DNA of 64,000 nt from Paulownia fortunei. Its lineage: Eukaryota > Streptophyta > Magnoliopsida > Lamiales > Paulowniaceae. Below, piece by piece: positions 1 to 10,844 of this stretch. Position numbers and translations under genes: made by a program. Location of the stretch: the NCBI GenBank assembly GCA_019321725.1, contig CM033122.1:16084274-16148273 (forward strand), given 5' to 3'. The notes beneath the pieces are model-generated. The model saw nothing but the letters and a program-made list of their open reading frames with translations, made no database searches and was not told the DNA's origin. Position 1 is the first letter of the stretch. Every line of letters begins with the position of its first letter.

Positions 1-1155
1 CGAAAGGACCGTACGTGTATAGTACTCGTAACTGAAATATGTTTACTCGCTATTTCACCTAAAACTAGTTTACGATGATTACTTGTTAGGTGTTTTCATG
101 GATAGTGAGATTCTTGGAATTAAGGAGTTGATTCCAAGCGGATTAATTAATTAAATTAATTAATTAGAATAATTGTTATTCATAAGTTGCAAATGTTGCA
201 AACCCACTACTTGCTTAGTAGTGAACCTAAGAGGGTCACACATCTTTATGGAAAGTAACATTTTTAATTTTAGATTTTATCTAATGGTTGGAAATTAATT
301 AATTAATACTGATCAATTAATTAATTAAGGGTTCTATTTAATTTAATAGTTAAATTAAATTATTCAATTAAGTAATCGGATTATTTAATTAGACCTAATT
401 TGATTAGTAAGCCCAATTGGAGTAAATTAAATTAATCAATTGGATTGATTAAATTGGGATTGAATCAATTGAATTGATTTAGAGATTTTTTAGTTCAAGC
501 GCAAAATAAATGTGGATCACTTAAGAAGCCCACTAAAGTATGAAAAGAATAAATTAAATAAATATGATTTATTTAAATTAATATATTTATAGATAAATAA
601 ATATAGTGATCAATTTTATGGGATAAAATAGGCCACTAAGATTTAATATAATTATAGTATATATATATATGATATATATCTATCTTGATATTATTTGAAG
701 AGTTCAAATTAATATCAACAATGTATGTAGATAATTTTGATGATTAATGTAGTCTCAAATTAGTCCACATACAATAGGAGAGAGAAAAGAGAAGAGTTTT
801 TGGAAGATTTGGAATCCTTCCAAGATAAGGTTTTGAAATAGTTCAAAATTGAAAAACTTTCCAAAAGTTGAAAAATAATTAAAATTTTCAGCCCTATATA
901 TATAATAAGGGATGAAAATTACATAATTAATTCAAAAAATTTTGAGCAAAAATATTTTGTTTAAAGTCTTCTATTTTTACTCTCCAAGAAAAGAAAAGAA
1001 AAATCAGTTTCTTGTTATTCTTCATATTATTGTTTCAAGAACTTAAAGAATCAATATTTATTGTTTTTGAAAATATACTCAAGTTCTAGATTAGTAAACA
1101 ATTAAAATGATATTAGCGAATCGAAAGTGATTTTAATGATCGCGCTTATTCAAGT
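1..1155 (+). mobile_element. Copia LTR, plus orientation, partial
   Basis: This matches the later part of the complete LTR at 57150-59115, from about 57960 on. Shared landmarks are the short unit reading GTACTCGTAACTGAAAT, the conserved 'aaaccc..cactac..ttagtagtgaacctaa' region, and the long block rich in TTAATTAA motifs. The 5' third lies outside the window. The true 3' end is not recognisable, because the homology fades near the centre of the inverted repeat. Confidence 0.8.
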
Positions 1156-2478
1156 GAATATATAAATAATATAAAATTGGATTATACCTTTCGTGAACTC
1201 CGGTTGTTGTAGGAAATGAAGCAATCAATTGTTTATCCTAAACTATCAGAACTCGCAGGGATCCAAGTATTTTCCCTCTATCAGGTCTACGATACAGAAG
1301 AGTAACACCAATCAAAAGGATTCGCTAGTATCCTTTCAATTGTTTACTAATCTAGAATCAGAGTATATTTTCAAGAATAATAAAAATTGATTCTTTAAAT
1401 TCTTGAAACAATAATATGAAAAGAATAACAAGAAACTGATTTTCTTTTTCTTTCTTTTCTTTTCTTGGAGAGTAAAAATAGAAAACTTTAAATAAAATTT
1501 TTTTGCTCAATTTTTTTTGAATTGATTATGTAATTTTCATCCCTCATATATATAGGGCTGAAAATTTTAATCCTTTTTTAACTCTTGGAAAGCTTTTCAA
1601 TTTTGAACTATTTCAAAACCTTATCTTGGAAGGATTCCAAATTTTTCAAGAACTCTTATCTTTTCTCTCTCCTATTGTATGTAAACTAATTTGAGACTAC
1701 ATTAATCATCAAAATTATCTACATATATTATTGATATTAATTTGAACTCTTTAAATAATATCAAAATAGATATATATCATATATATATATATACTATAAT
1801 TATATTTATACATAAATTAAATCTTAGTGGTCTATTTTATCCCATAAATTAATCACTATATTTATTTATATATAAATATGTTAATTAAATAAATTATATT
1901 TATTTAATTTATTCTTTTCATGCTTTAGTGGGTTTTTTAAGTGGTCCACATTTATTTTGCGCTTGGACTCAAAAATCTCCAAATCAATTCAATTAATTCA
2001 ATCTCAATTTAATCAATCCAATTGATTAATTTAATTTACTCCAATTGGGCTTCCTAATCAAATTAGGTCCAATTAAATAATCCAATTACTTAATTGAATA
2101 ATTTAATTTAACCATTAAATTAAATAGAACCCTTAATTAATTAATTGATCAGTATTAATTAATTGATCAATATTAATTAATTAATTTTCAACTATTGGAT
2201 AAAATCTAAAATTAGAAATGTTACTTTCCATAAAGATGTATGACCCTCTTAGGTTCACTACTAAGTTAGTAGTGGGTTTGCAACATTTGCAACTTTTGAA
2301 TAACAATTATTTCAATTAATTAATACAATTAATTAGTATGCTTGGAATCAACTCCTTAATTCCAAGAACCTCACTATCCATGAAAACATCTATTAAGTAA
2401 TTATGACAAACTAGTCTTAGGTGAAATAGCGAGTAAATCTATTTCAGTTGCGAGTACCATATACGTACGGTTCTTTCG
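1..2478. repeat. Large inverted repeat made of two LTR copies
   Basis: The sequence from 1 to about 1122 is the reverse complement of about 1320 to 2478, with a spacer of about 197 nt. By eye the arms are roughly 90 percent identical over the stretches compared, with small indels. Paired landmarks include the start of the window with the CTTTCG at 2473-2478, and the TATTAGCGAATC at 1111 with GATTCGCTAGTA near 1320. Both arms belong to the same LTR family seen elsewhere in the window, the left arm in plus and the right arm in minus orientation, so their 3' ends face each other. The left arm is cut by the window edge and may be longer in the genome. Confidence 0.9.
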
Positions 2479-3147
2479 ATAGCTAATCTCCTGATTGAAT
2501 TTTAGGCATGAATTATAAGTCGAAACCCTAAATAATTCAATAACTGTAATCACATTTCAAGTTTCAATGATTTTTGATAAATCACAATTTATACTACCTT
2601 GCCCAAGGTCTTTGAATCATAAACAATGAAAACACAGGAGATTTTCTTGTATAAAAAACAAGTGTCGAATTCTATGTTGGCCACTAACAAACCTCCATGC
2701 ACACCAATGCAACACCCAACATACCCTCTTTGTGATTGTCAAACAATCATAAAATATATCAAAGTGCTGCAGGATGCACACAAGGTTACCATCGTGCCTC
2801 AAGTTTGAGGACTAGTCGTGTACTATCGCAACACAAAAATTCTTATTTCGACGGGTAAAACCTCCAACTAAGAATTTCTTGCGAGCTATATTCGGTGTAC
2901 TTTTTCCCTAACAAGCACCCACATGCATGCACTTACGTCTCTACGCCAATGCCAATAGAATGTAACATCCTCGTTTCATGAGCATGCATTATATGTATGA
3001 GTCTTATTGAGCTATTTGATATCCCATCTCAAAAAGCTCTCGATTCGGAATTTATTTAAGACCAAAGCCTTAGAGGCATATTCCATGATTGCCATCATAT
3101 GCGCGACTATGCCCCATAGCTAAATTTGGTTTAAGGACTTTATCCAT
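1155..3147 (-). mobile_element. Copia LTR, minus orientation, 5'-truncated
   Basis: Read on the minus strand this is the same LTR family as 57150-59115 and 47820-49916. It includes the segments seen in all copies: the 'caagcaccc..atgcatgcact' region, the 'gagcatgcattatatg' stretch and the 'atgccccatagctaa' stretch. It stops at the 'ggactttatc' motif, so roughly the first 150 nt of the LTR are missing. At 3148 the sequence changes abruptly to a 33-nt piece of copia reverse transcriptase. Its 3' end is also short by about 130 nt compared with the solo LTR at 47820. Confidence 0.8.
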
Positions 3148-3779
3148 TGCCATATATCAGAAAGATGTCCTTAGTCCTCATGGTTATTTAATGCATGACA
3201 TCATAATATCATTCCACAAGTATAAAAGCATTAAATAAAATCCTAAGCATGCATCTAATACATACTTAAATAAATGGATGATCATGAACTAGTCATATGC
3301 GGTCCATTTGAGCAAAAAATGAACCTAAGGTCAGTTTAAGGGTAATAAAATGGAATAAAACCTATTTCATTACATAATTGTATTTCATACAAACATGAGC
3401 CTTCTTTTTTATTCTCCTTCATCTTCCGAAGAAAAAAAAATCTTACCATCTATTCTACTTTCTTTACAAAAAATAAAATAACTTACATAAATGAAATAAG
3501 AGGCTCGCAGGCCCCATTTTAAAACTCAAAAATATTAAATAAAACCAATTACGTTGGTACGGCTCATGATCATCCCATACATGCTCATAATTAACATCAT
3601 ATGTAATTATCAAAACATGTAAATTTATCAAATTATTAAACGCAATTTTTCTTTGAACTTGGTATAATTTTTAATTGCTTAAAAAATAATTTTTCTTTTG
3701 AAAAACAATTTTTCAGAAATAATTAAAATTAATATTTAATTTTAATATTCTAAAAATAAAAGGGACCCAAAACGACACG

Positions 3780-3940
3780 ATGAGCAGCACCATTGCTGCC
3801 TGTCAAGTGCGCGCCGAGTGCCCACTGTCGGTCGCCCTCTGTCGGGTGCCGGGCGACAGGCGCCCGCTGTCGGGCCTTGTGGGCGCCACTACAGAGTGCC
3901 TGTGCGCGCAACCGTCGGTTGTCTGACACTCGATGCTGGC
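3780..3940. other. GC-rich island within the copia leader
   Basis: About 160 nt rich in G and C stand out in an AT-rich window. Short motifs such as CTGTCGG, GTCGGGTGCC and GGGCGCC recur with variations. A shorter GC-rich block with related motifs (GACGTCGGGTGCC) is found at 59435-59490, in the equivalent leader of the more complete element. It is therefore a feature of the element family, not host DNA. No coding frame is apparent and the function is unknown. Confidence 0.6.
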
Positions 3941-4101
3941 AATTTTTTTTTTATAGTTAAACAATTTAAATAAGCAATTAAAATTATTCCAATTAAAAAT
4001 TTCTAAAAATATGCAAAATCAAATTTCACATAATTAACATGAATTTAAACAATTTAAAAACATGTATTCTTAAATTCGAAATTCACTAAATAAGCGAAAC
4101 C

Positions 4102-4116
4102 GTGGCTCTGATACCA
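4102..4116 (-). promoter_or_regulatory. Copia primer-binding site (initiator tRNA-Met)
   Basis: On the minus strand this reads TGGTATCAGAGCCAC. Its first 14 bases match the complement of the plant initiator tRNA-Met 3' end, the usual primer of Ty1/copia reverse transcription. The leader follows it on the minus strand, as expected. The LTR that should lie on its upstream side is replaced by an RNase H fragment in the opposite orientation. Confidence 0.85.
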
Positions 4117-4121
4117 CTATA

Positions 4122-4415
4122 GTGGAGAACTAAAACTGGAGGAATATACAGACTTTAGTTTTCAGTCCGATATAGATGACTCAAAATCCATATCTGGATA
4201 CATATTTACCTTGAATGGTGGTGCGGTCAATTGGAAGAGTTTCAAGTAAGAGACGACTGCAGACTCTACCACCGAAACTAAATATATTGCTGCATCAGAT
4301 GTAGCAAAAGAAGTTGTTTGGATTAGAAACTTCATCCAAGGGTCTAATCCAAGGGTTGGGTGTAATTCCATCCATTGTTGATCCAATTATGATTTACTAT
4401 GATAATAATGGAGTT
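4122..4415 (+). pseudogene. Copia RNase H fragment
   Basis: The plus-strand translation shows the typical copia RNase H core: a tyrosine-threonine-aspartate start, then SDIDDSKSISGYIFTLNGG, a tryptophan-lysine pair, the TADSTTE stretch and AKEVVWIRNFI. It is closely related to the RNase H at 63348-63640. An in-frame stop follows WKSFK and a short duplication disrupts the end ('gggtctaatccaaggg'). The catalytic serine/threonine-glutamate position is changed to threonine-lysine (TETKY where TEAEY is usual). Confidence 0.85.
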
Positions 4416-4431
4416 AACATTTAATTTTAAT

Positions 4432-4560
4432 TAGTTCTCCATTGCCGTATATTAGAAAGATATCCTTAGTCCTTCTCCAGTACTTGAGGATCATTTTAAC
4501 GGCTTTCCAGTGTTCTTCGGTCTGTGGTAGCTACTGTTGGATTCGCTATAATCGCAGGAG
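4432..4560 (-). pseudogene. End of copia reverse transcriptase, inverted relative to its RNase H
   Basis: On the minus strand the frame gives HWKAVKMILKYWRRTKDIFL, the segment that joins reverse transcriptase to RNase H in copia Pol. It ends at GGAGAACTA (4432-4440 read on minus). The same 9-mer in plus orientation begins the RNase H fragment at 4124-4132. The two pieces would be contiguous if the stretch between the 9-mers were flipped. Confidence 0.8.
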
Positions 4561-5149
4561 CATACGTAGTGGGTGGTCTTGTGTTAGAAAGCTGTGATCT
4601 CTACCAATCACAGAGATGCTCGTGGGATGGAATCGTCATTATTTTGGTCATGAGTCGTGGGACATCTTGATACTCTATCTACACGAAAGTTTGATGGGTA
4701 TTGTTTGACACTTAGTACCATATAGGCTCATAAAATTGGGGTATATGAGAAGAGGTGAGACAAAACAAACTTGAGGATTGTATAGTGATACAATCGTCAA
4801 AGAGTTGATTACCAATAAAAATATTTCATGAGCTTATAAAATTGGGGTGTGAAATATTTTCATTGGACTTCAAACTCACTAGAAAATTTGATTTCCCGAA
4901 GGAGAATAAAAAAGAAGGCTCATGTTTGTATGGGATACAATTATGTAATAGAATAAGTTTTATTCTATTTTATTACCCTTAAACTGACCTTACGTTCATT
5001 TTTGGCTCAAATGGACCGCATAGGACTGGTTCATGATCATCCATTTATTTAAGTATGTATTAGATGCATGTTTAGAATTTTATTTAATGTTTTTATACTT
5101 GCGGAATGATATTATGATGTCATGCATTAAATAACCAAGTTAATTTAAA

Positions 5150-5215
5150 TTATGTACAAGGCCTGGTATAACACATGCTTTGAGTGTCACGAACAGATAT
5201 CAGTCCAATCGACCA
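5150..5215 (+). pseudogene. Short copia reverse transcriptase fragment
   Basis: The plus-strand frame reads TRPGITHALSVTNRYQS, matching the YAML-type C-terminal part of copia reverse transcriptase at 63205-63262 in this window. Only about 20 codons remain. It marks the right-hand edge of the scrambled copia block. Confidence 0.7.
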
Positions 5216-5402
5216 ATTCGTTCAATCGAAATTTTAATATGCTGTATAAATGAACGTCGTGTATATATGATTTAAATCGTTTATATATTTATAAAAATAT
5301 TTATTATACTTATCATATATTTATAATATAGTATATAACATAAAATACCAAGTTAAAACAAATTATCTGTACTAGTAATGTATAACATGTCTAAAATTAT
5401 TG

Positions 5403-5446
<44 letters not shown>
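5403..5446. repeat. Compound microsatellite (TA)n(GT)n
   Basis: A run of alternating T and A (5403-5420) passes directly into alternating G and T (5421-5446). Confidence 0.95.
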
Positions 5447-5448
<2 letters not shown>

Positions 5449-8222
5449 CTCTTCTAAAATATACCAACACTCTTTAGGAATGATGGAATAATATGAGGAT
5501 AGAGGTTTAAATTCTATTATTTACTCATTTTCCATATTTCAGGTTCCAATTTTTTAAGAAAAAAAATCTCCTCAAATGCATAGGAGCCATCGTTAGAATT
5601 CCAATAGTTCATAAAATCATCTTGAGAATGTTAACATTTGAAGGACAACCACCCCTTTTGAGGGAGGGATGATTGTGTCCCATTCCAATGGAACTTGAGA
5701 GGACAAATGATCAAGTTAAAAGTATGGGTCAAAAAATCCATGCATGATTTCAATTAAACTAATTTCAAATTATACTTGATAAGTGTCAAAATATATATTT
5801 TTTAATTAACGAGCTTGTAAGCCTAAGGCCTGCCAAAAATTCAATTGAATTAGTCCAAAAAATGTTGCTTTGAATCTTTAGTTCTTATAAGTTGTGAGAA
5901 AAAAAAACCTATGTCCTTTATCATTTTCTTTTTCTTTTGGTACAATAAACAAATATTACATATGAATGTTTTTGCAAATATTGACTTTAGCCATATATTC
6001 CAGGTCTTAGGTTACTTAATTGAACTTACTGTTTCCAACTACTATTTTTTGAGTTAAAAAATATCCCAAGAACCAAGTACTCTTTTCATTCAACACAAAT
6101 ATCCTTTTTTTTTTTTTTTCCTTTTTATTTAAAAGAATAGTTTTTTTGTGATTGATTATAATATCCTCCATTTTGTTTCTCCTATTCAAATAGCCACAAG
6201 GCTAGTCTGATTTTATGTATTCAAAAACTGGTTACAAAAAAAAATCACGGTGAACCGCGAAAAAATCAGCTTAAAACTGGTGATCCGCCAGTGACTTTTC
6301 AGCCATATTTTTTGTTAAAGTTAGTAACAAACATGTTCTTTGGCAGTTTTGACTTGAGGTTTCTCCTTGATGCAAAGAGAAAGATATCGCAACAACTAGA
6401 TTGTGGCTCTTGTTTTAATGGCTTATTATTTTGCATTAAGTGTACTATGTTGTTATTATCTATTGGGATTTCTCTCTCATGAACAAAAGCTAGACGTCAA
6501 ATTCTTATTTTTATTAGTTTTATTTAGTTTTTATATATACATATATTTATTTATATACAGGTCAATTGATTTTTTTACAATATATGAGTTAATTTTTTTT
6601 TTTTTAAAAAATAGTCCGTACGATCACAATAGTGATCCATCTAGTTAATTGCTTCGATATTTAATTTGATTTTAAATATATTGTATTTGTAAAATAGAAT
6701 ACATAATGAAACATGAAATCGAAGATGATATATTACCAATTAACTATTCAATACAATCAAAATACATTATATCGAATTTTTCTTCTAATTATCACAATTT
6801 TAACAATATTAAATTTGTTCGCCTATATGTCCATGCAAGATTAATTCTAATTATTATTCAAAACAAAAATTATATTTCATAATTAGTTGAATTACCAAAA
6901 TGAAAAAAAAATAAAAAATGGGAAATTCATACGTTATAGCATGATGTGAAAATGAGCTGGAAATAGAGTGGCAAATTGACCAAAGGATTGCGGTCCTCTT
7001 CTCCAATTGGCTGCGTCCCGCCGCTCATTTTCTTTTCCAGCTAAGTAAAAGCGCGTTTCATTTTTAATTTTCAGCTTCTTTTCCATTTCCACCGTTTTTT
7101 CCACTTTTCAAATATTCTGGAATGGTACTTTTGAAACTTATCAACACTTTTGTGGGGCAAAATCGTAATTGTGTTGAAAGTTGTTCATTGCAAACGTCTA
7201 GACCCTAGAGAAAGGGAACCTATAATCGCCTACTTTTCATCAAAGGTTTAGATTATTGGGCCCACTCATGATTTGAAACACTATAGTCATAAAAATCTTA
7301 ATTTGAGTTTTAATAGTAATTAATAATATAATATTATTAATTATTATAATTTATGTTGATTGCTAATTAATTTTTAGTATATGTAACTAACTCAACTAGT
7401 AAGCCAATTATTTTTAAACTAGATTAAATTGTTGCCTTTTAATTATGTCTTATACATAATCATATAGATTTTTTTGGCTATCACGACATTACATAAAGTG
7501 TGGTTTACAAATTTTGATAGTTTTAAGCATGTGACGAAGCCATTGAAAAAAAAAATGATGTAAAATTTGATAAATACACCTCTTAGTTGGGACTCGACTA
7601 CAAAAATTAATAGTCTCAAATATTTAGAAGAATAGTCAATTTATCGTTTATTACATTTCAACATAAAAAATAATTTAAATATAATTAATGCTTTTAAATC
7701 AAAGCATTTATATGAAAAAATATTATATAAATGAACCAACATTCATATTTTTTATAGGACTTAAACTCAAAATCTCTTAATTAATTTTGAGATCTCAACT
7801 TTCATCGCTCAAATAAAATTTTATTAAAAATTATATCCTAGGTGAATGTGACAAATCAAATTATAAATGTCAAAAAAGTAGCTCTTGTAAGCCACATTTA
7901 GATTTCTTTTTTATTGTTGGGCATCAATGAAATAAATCAAATAGTCACAAATAATATGTAAACGAAGTTGGTCCAACAATTGATTGAATTTCACAATTTT
8001 GAGAGATTATTAAAATTTAGTGGATTTCAGTCCTCTCGATCTTTTGTAGATTTGACTTAAATTAATAAGGAAATCCCATAAATATAGAAAAGTGCATATT
8101 AAAAAGAGCTTCTTTAGTAAAAAATTCCAACTACATTTTATTTATATATCTTATTCTTGTCAATTGTACCGTATATTAAAGCTCTTTAAAATCATAGCAA
8201 TATTATAAGAATCTCTAGTGTA

Positions 8223-8246
8223 ATATATATATATATATATATATAT
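8223..8246. repeat. (AT)n microsatellite
   Basis: About 12 AT dinucleotide units without interruption, in the intergenic region upstream of CSLD. Confidence 0.95.
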
Positions 8247-9662
8247 CATTCCCTACTAATTATATTTCAGTTCACTTTATGATACTACTTGAAATAAACT
8301 ATTGAAATCTCCATGTTTGGACATCCTTTTCATAGAAATCAACTCAATAGATTTATCCTCGTGTTAAAGGTACGTCGAATTATGTACTTCACACAATGTA
8401 ATAAAGAGAGTCAAAGTCATAGTTGTCGAAACACATAGGTGATAAAAGACAGGAAGTTGTCTAAGCGATACATTGGTAGCCCACGTAATATTTTCTAAAT
8501 TTTAATGCTCGTAAAAATAAAATAAATGCATAAATAAGATTGAATTTCACCTTTTATATTTTGAACATATTATTAAAGAATTTCTTATCGTTATTTAATT
8601 TATATTCTGTTTGTTTTAAATTTATCACTTCAATTTTTTTTGCATAAACTAACCAAAAGAAGTCCGTTCCTAAAGTGAATACTTTTTTTCAAATTATTTT
8701 TTTATTAATGTAATAATATGATAGTCTTATACCTCAACTATTATTTTTAAGAATAAAAATATAAAAAATATATAAAATTTATATTTTTTTAATTTTTATA
8801 TATAAATTCACAATTTTGAGTCGAACAATATTTCACAACTATGTAAACAAACATACTATAATATAAATGCAAGTATGATTGTTTCCATTTCTTTTACAAA
8901 TTTTGTAGAGAAATATAACACTTAGAAAAATAATAAATATAAAAAAATTATTTACACAATTTTTGTACCAAATATTTTGTTTATAAGTATAATTCAAAAT
9001 TAAAAAATATTGCCTAGGCGACAATCATCTAGGCATCTTAGCCACACACTATTGCCTAGCACCTAAATAATAATCTATAAAAACAAGAATAATCTATAAA
9101 TAATAATCGTAAGCAAGAACACCTACCCCCACCCCACCACCCCCTAAATTCTCGTCATCTTTACCTCGTTTGTCCTACCCCACAATGTGCCCCCTTCTTC
9201 TCAATCCATATGTTATTACAAAAATGGAAGTAAAAAAGAAAACAAAAAAATAAATTCATCCCTTCATACTTCAGCACAATAAAAATCTTAAAACCAGCCA
9301 GCGGCAGATGCTACCAGTCTCATTCCCATTGTTTTAGACTCAACAAAAACCGAACAAAAAGAAAGAAAAGAAAACCGATCTTTTTTTTCCAAGTCTGAGC
9401 CACAAAAATTACTCAAAAGCCATAGAGAAACATTCCGTTTCACTGAAAACACTAGCCCTTTTCCTTGTTTATATTTTTCAAGGTATATACGTGAAGTAGA
9501 CTCAGATCTCTTCTGTCTTCCCCCATTTTTCAAACTGTTGTGTTGGTGTACTCAGTATTTTTTTGGTATAGTTACCATGTATAAGATGCTTTAATGCCGC
9601 ACTCCGTGTTTGCTAATCTATACATGGCCCATTGAATGAGTTAAGTTTACATAAAATCGTTG

Positions 9663-9691
9663 TATATATATAGAGAGAGAGAGAAAGAGAG
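9663..9691 (+). promoter_or_regulatory. Possible TATA element followed by a GA repeat
   Basis: TATATATATAG at 9663-9672 is followed at once by a (GA)n tract to about 9691. A second GA tract lies at 9855-9868. TATA boxes next to GA/TC repeats are common around plant transcription starts. The distance to the CSLD start codon (about 1.17 kb, including the proposed 5' UTR intron) is long but possible. A TC-rich stretch near 10130-10142 could mark a nearer start site. The assignment is inference from composition and position only. Confidence 0.35.
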
Positions 9692-10357
9692 ATTACTAGT
9701 ATGTAAAAGATTAGAGCATTCTTCTGGGATTTCGTGGAGAGAGATTTTGCCGGCTTTACTGCCATTTTCTTGTGTGTTCGGTTGCTATTTTCAAGTTTTT
9801 TTTTTTCTGTTTTTTTTGTTTGAATCGTGAAGACTTTTTTCAAAAACCCGTTTTAGAGAGAGAGAGAAAGATAGAGTTGTGGAAGAAAACATACTATTTG
9901 GGAATAATTTAAGACCGGGTCACAGTAGCATTGTTATTACAGTTGTAATTTTGTAATATTTGCTGACCATGTATGCATATGTGTCGTAGGTGTACATATT
10001 ATTTTATTAGTTTATTATTTGTTTTGAAATTTTCTTACACGTCTTGGGGAGGCCGTTTCTTTGTTATTATGTGAATTGCCCTCTTCTTTTTAAGTATTGG
10101 GAGACTAAGAAGTGGAGACGAGGTGATATATCTCTTTCTCTCTATGTACATACTCTCATTCAATACATGTGGGATATGTGATCTGCTCACACTTTTGAAT
10201 TGATATTTCTGGTCTGAAGAAGTCTCTGGACGTCTGTTTGATCTGCATATCTTCTTGGGTTTTGAACTCTGTTAAAGGGCTCTTCTCGGAAAGTTGAGAT
10301 CTTTGGTGTGGTATTCTTCCTCTTCATAGCTGTTTTTCCTGTTTCTGCAGATTATAG

Positions 10358-10799
10358 GTACTATTTCCCTGTGGTTTTAGTTGCTTTGGACTGATTTTTT
10401 TGATGGTGTTTTGGAAAAATGATTTGAAATTTTGGCCTGGAAAACAGCTCTTTGTTGCTTTTTTTTTTTTCCTGAAAAAAAGAGAAATTGAATAGTAACT
10501 TTGCAGAAAGAGAAAGTGTTCTGATCTAACATAAAGATGTATTATTTTTTTGCCCTAATAAGTGTTTCTCTATGCTGCGTTGTGCTTGAATGAGATAATC
10601 CTTGCACTGGAAGAAAAAAAGTTATATAAGATGCTTAAATGTAATAAAGAATGTTTTCTAGGAGGAAAAAGTAGTATAGGGGAAGAGTGGGCTTTTGAAC
10701 TTAAATTTGAACTTTTATCAAAATGATTGTTATGATTCTTTTTTCCTTATCTAATAGGCTCTCTGTTTTGATTTTTTTTCTCTGCTGGTGAATTTTCAG
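10358..10799 (+). other. Probable intron in the CSLD 5' UTR
   Basis: A donor-like ATAG|GTACTA at 10357/10358 and an acceptor TTTTCAG|GTTTGG at 10799/10800, preceded by a T-rich tract, delimit 442 nt that are more T-rich than the flanks. The start codon follows 45 nt after the acceptor. Leader introns are common in plant genes. Without transcript data the donor choice is tentative. Confidence 0.5.
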
Positions 10800-10844
10800 G
10801 TTTGGTAGACAAATATATAACTTTCCGGTGCAAATAGTGCTAGA

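Larger units (their letters stand above)
3186..5145. repeat. Inverted duplication of the copia leader
   Basis: 3186-3417 and 4902-5145 are near-identical when one is reverse-complemented, at about 90 percent by eye. Both carry the block reading TTACCCTTAAACTGACCTTA followed by the 'ggaccgcata..catgatcatccatttatttaagtatg' region. They are two copies of the same leader segment in opposite orientation, about 1.5 kb apart. Confidence 0.85.
3148..5215. mobile_element. Scrambled remnant of a copia element
   Basis: Pieces of one copia family are out of order and in both orientations. 3148-3180 is the end of reverse transcriptase (minus). 3181-4118 is the non-coding leader (minus). 4102-4116 is a primer-binding site (minus). 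4122-4415 is RNase H (plus). 4432-4560 is the end of reverse transcriptase (minus). 4561-4890 and 4900-5145 are leader blocks (plus) homologous to 60240-60580 and 59830-60050, but in swapped order. 5150-5215 is another piece of reverse transcriptase (plus). Identification rests on direct comparison with the more complete element at 57150-64000. No open frame survives. Confidence 0.8.
5216..9660. other. AT-rich intergenic region upstream of CSLD, no gene seen
   Basis: No ORF in this stretch resembles a known protein. The longest, at 6291-6482 and 6403-6648, are low-complexity and overlap runs of T. I see simple repeats, long A or T runs (6103-6120 and 6592-6607), and no LTR-family homology. 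A slightly more GC-rich patch at 6990-7060 is not explained. The distal CSLD promoter is presumably here, but no element can be assigned with confidence. Confidence 0.5.

Noticed and set aside
6291..6648. Two overlapping plus-strand ORFs upstream of CSLD
   Set aside because: Phenylalanine, leucine and isoleucine-rich translations of T-rich DNA; no conserved motif or promoter.
9288..9843. Minus-strand ORFs beside the GA repeats
   Set aside because: Lysine- and serine-rich frames across simple sequence, located in the probable CSLD promoter and leader.
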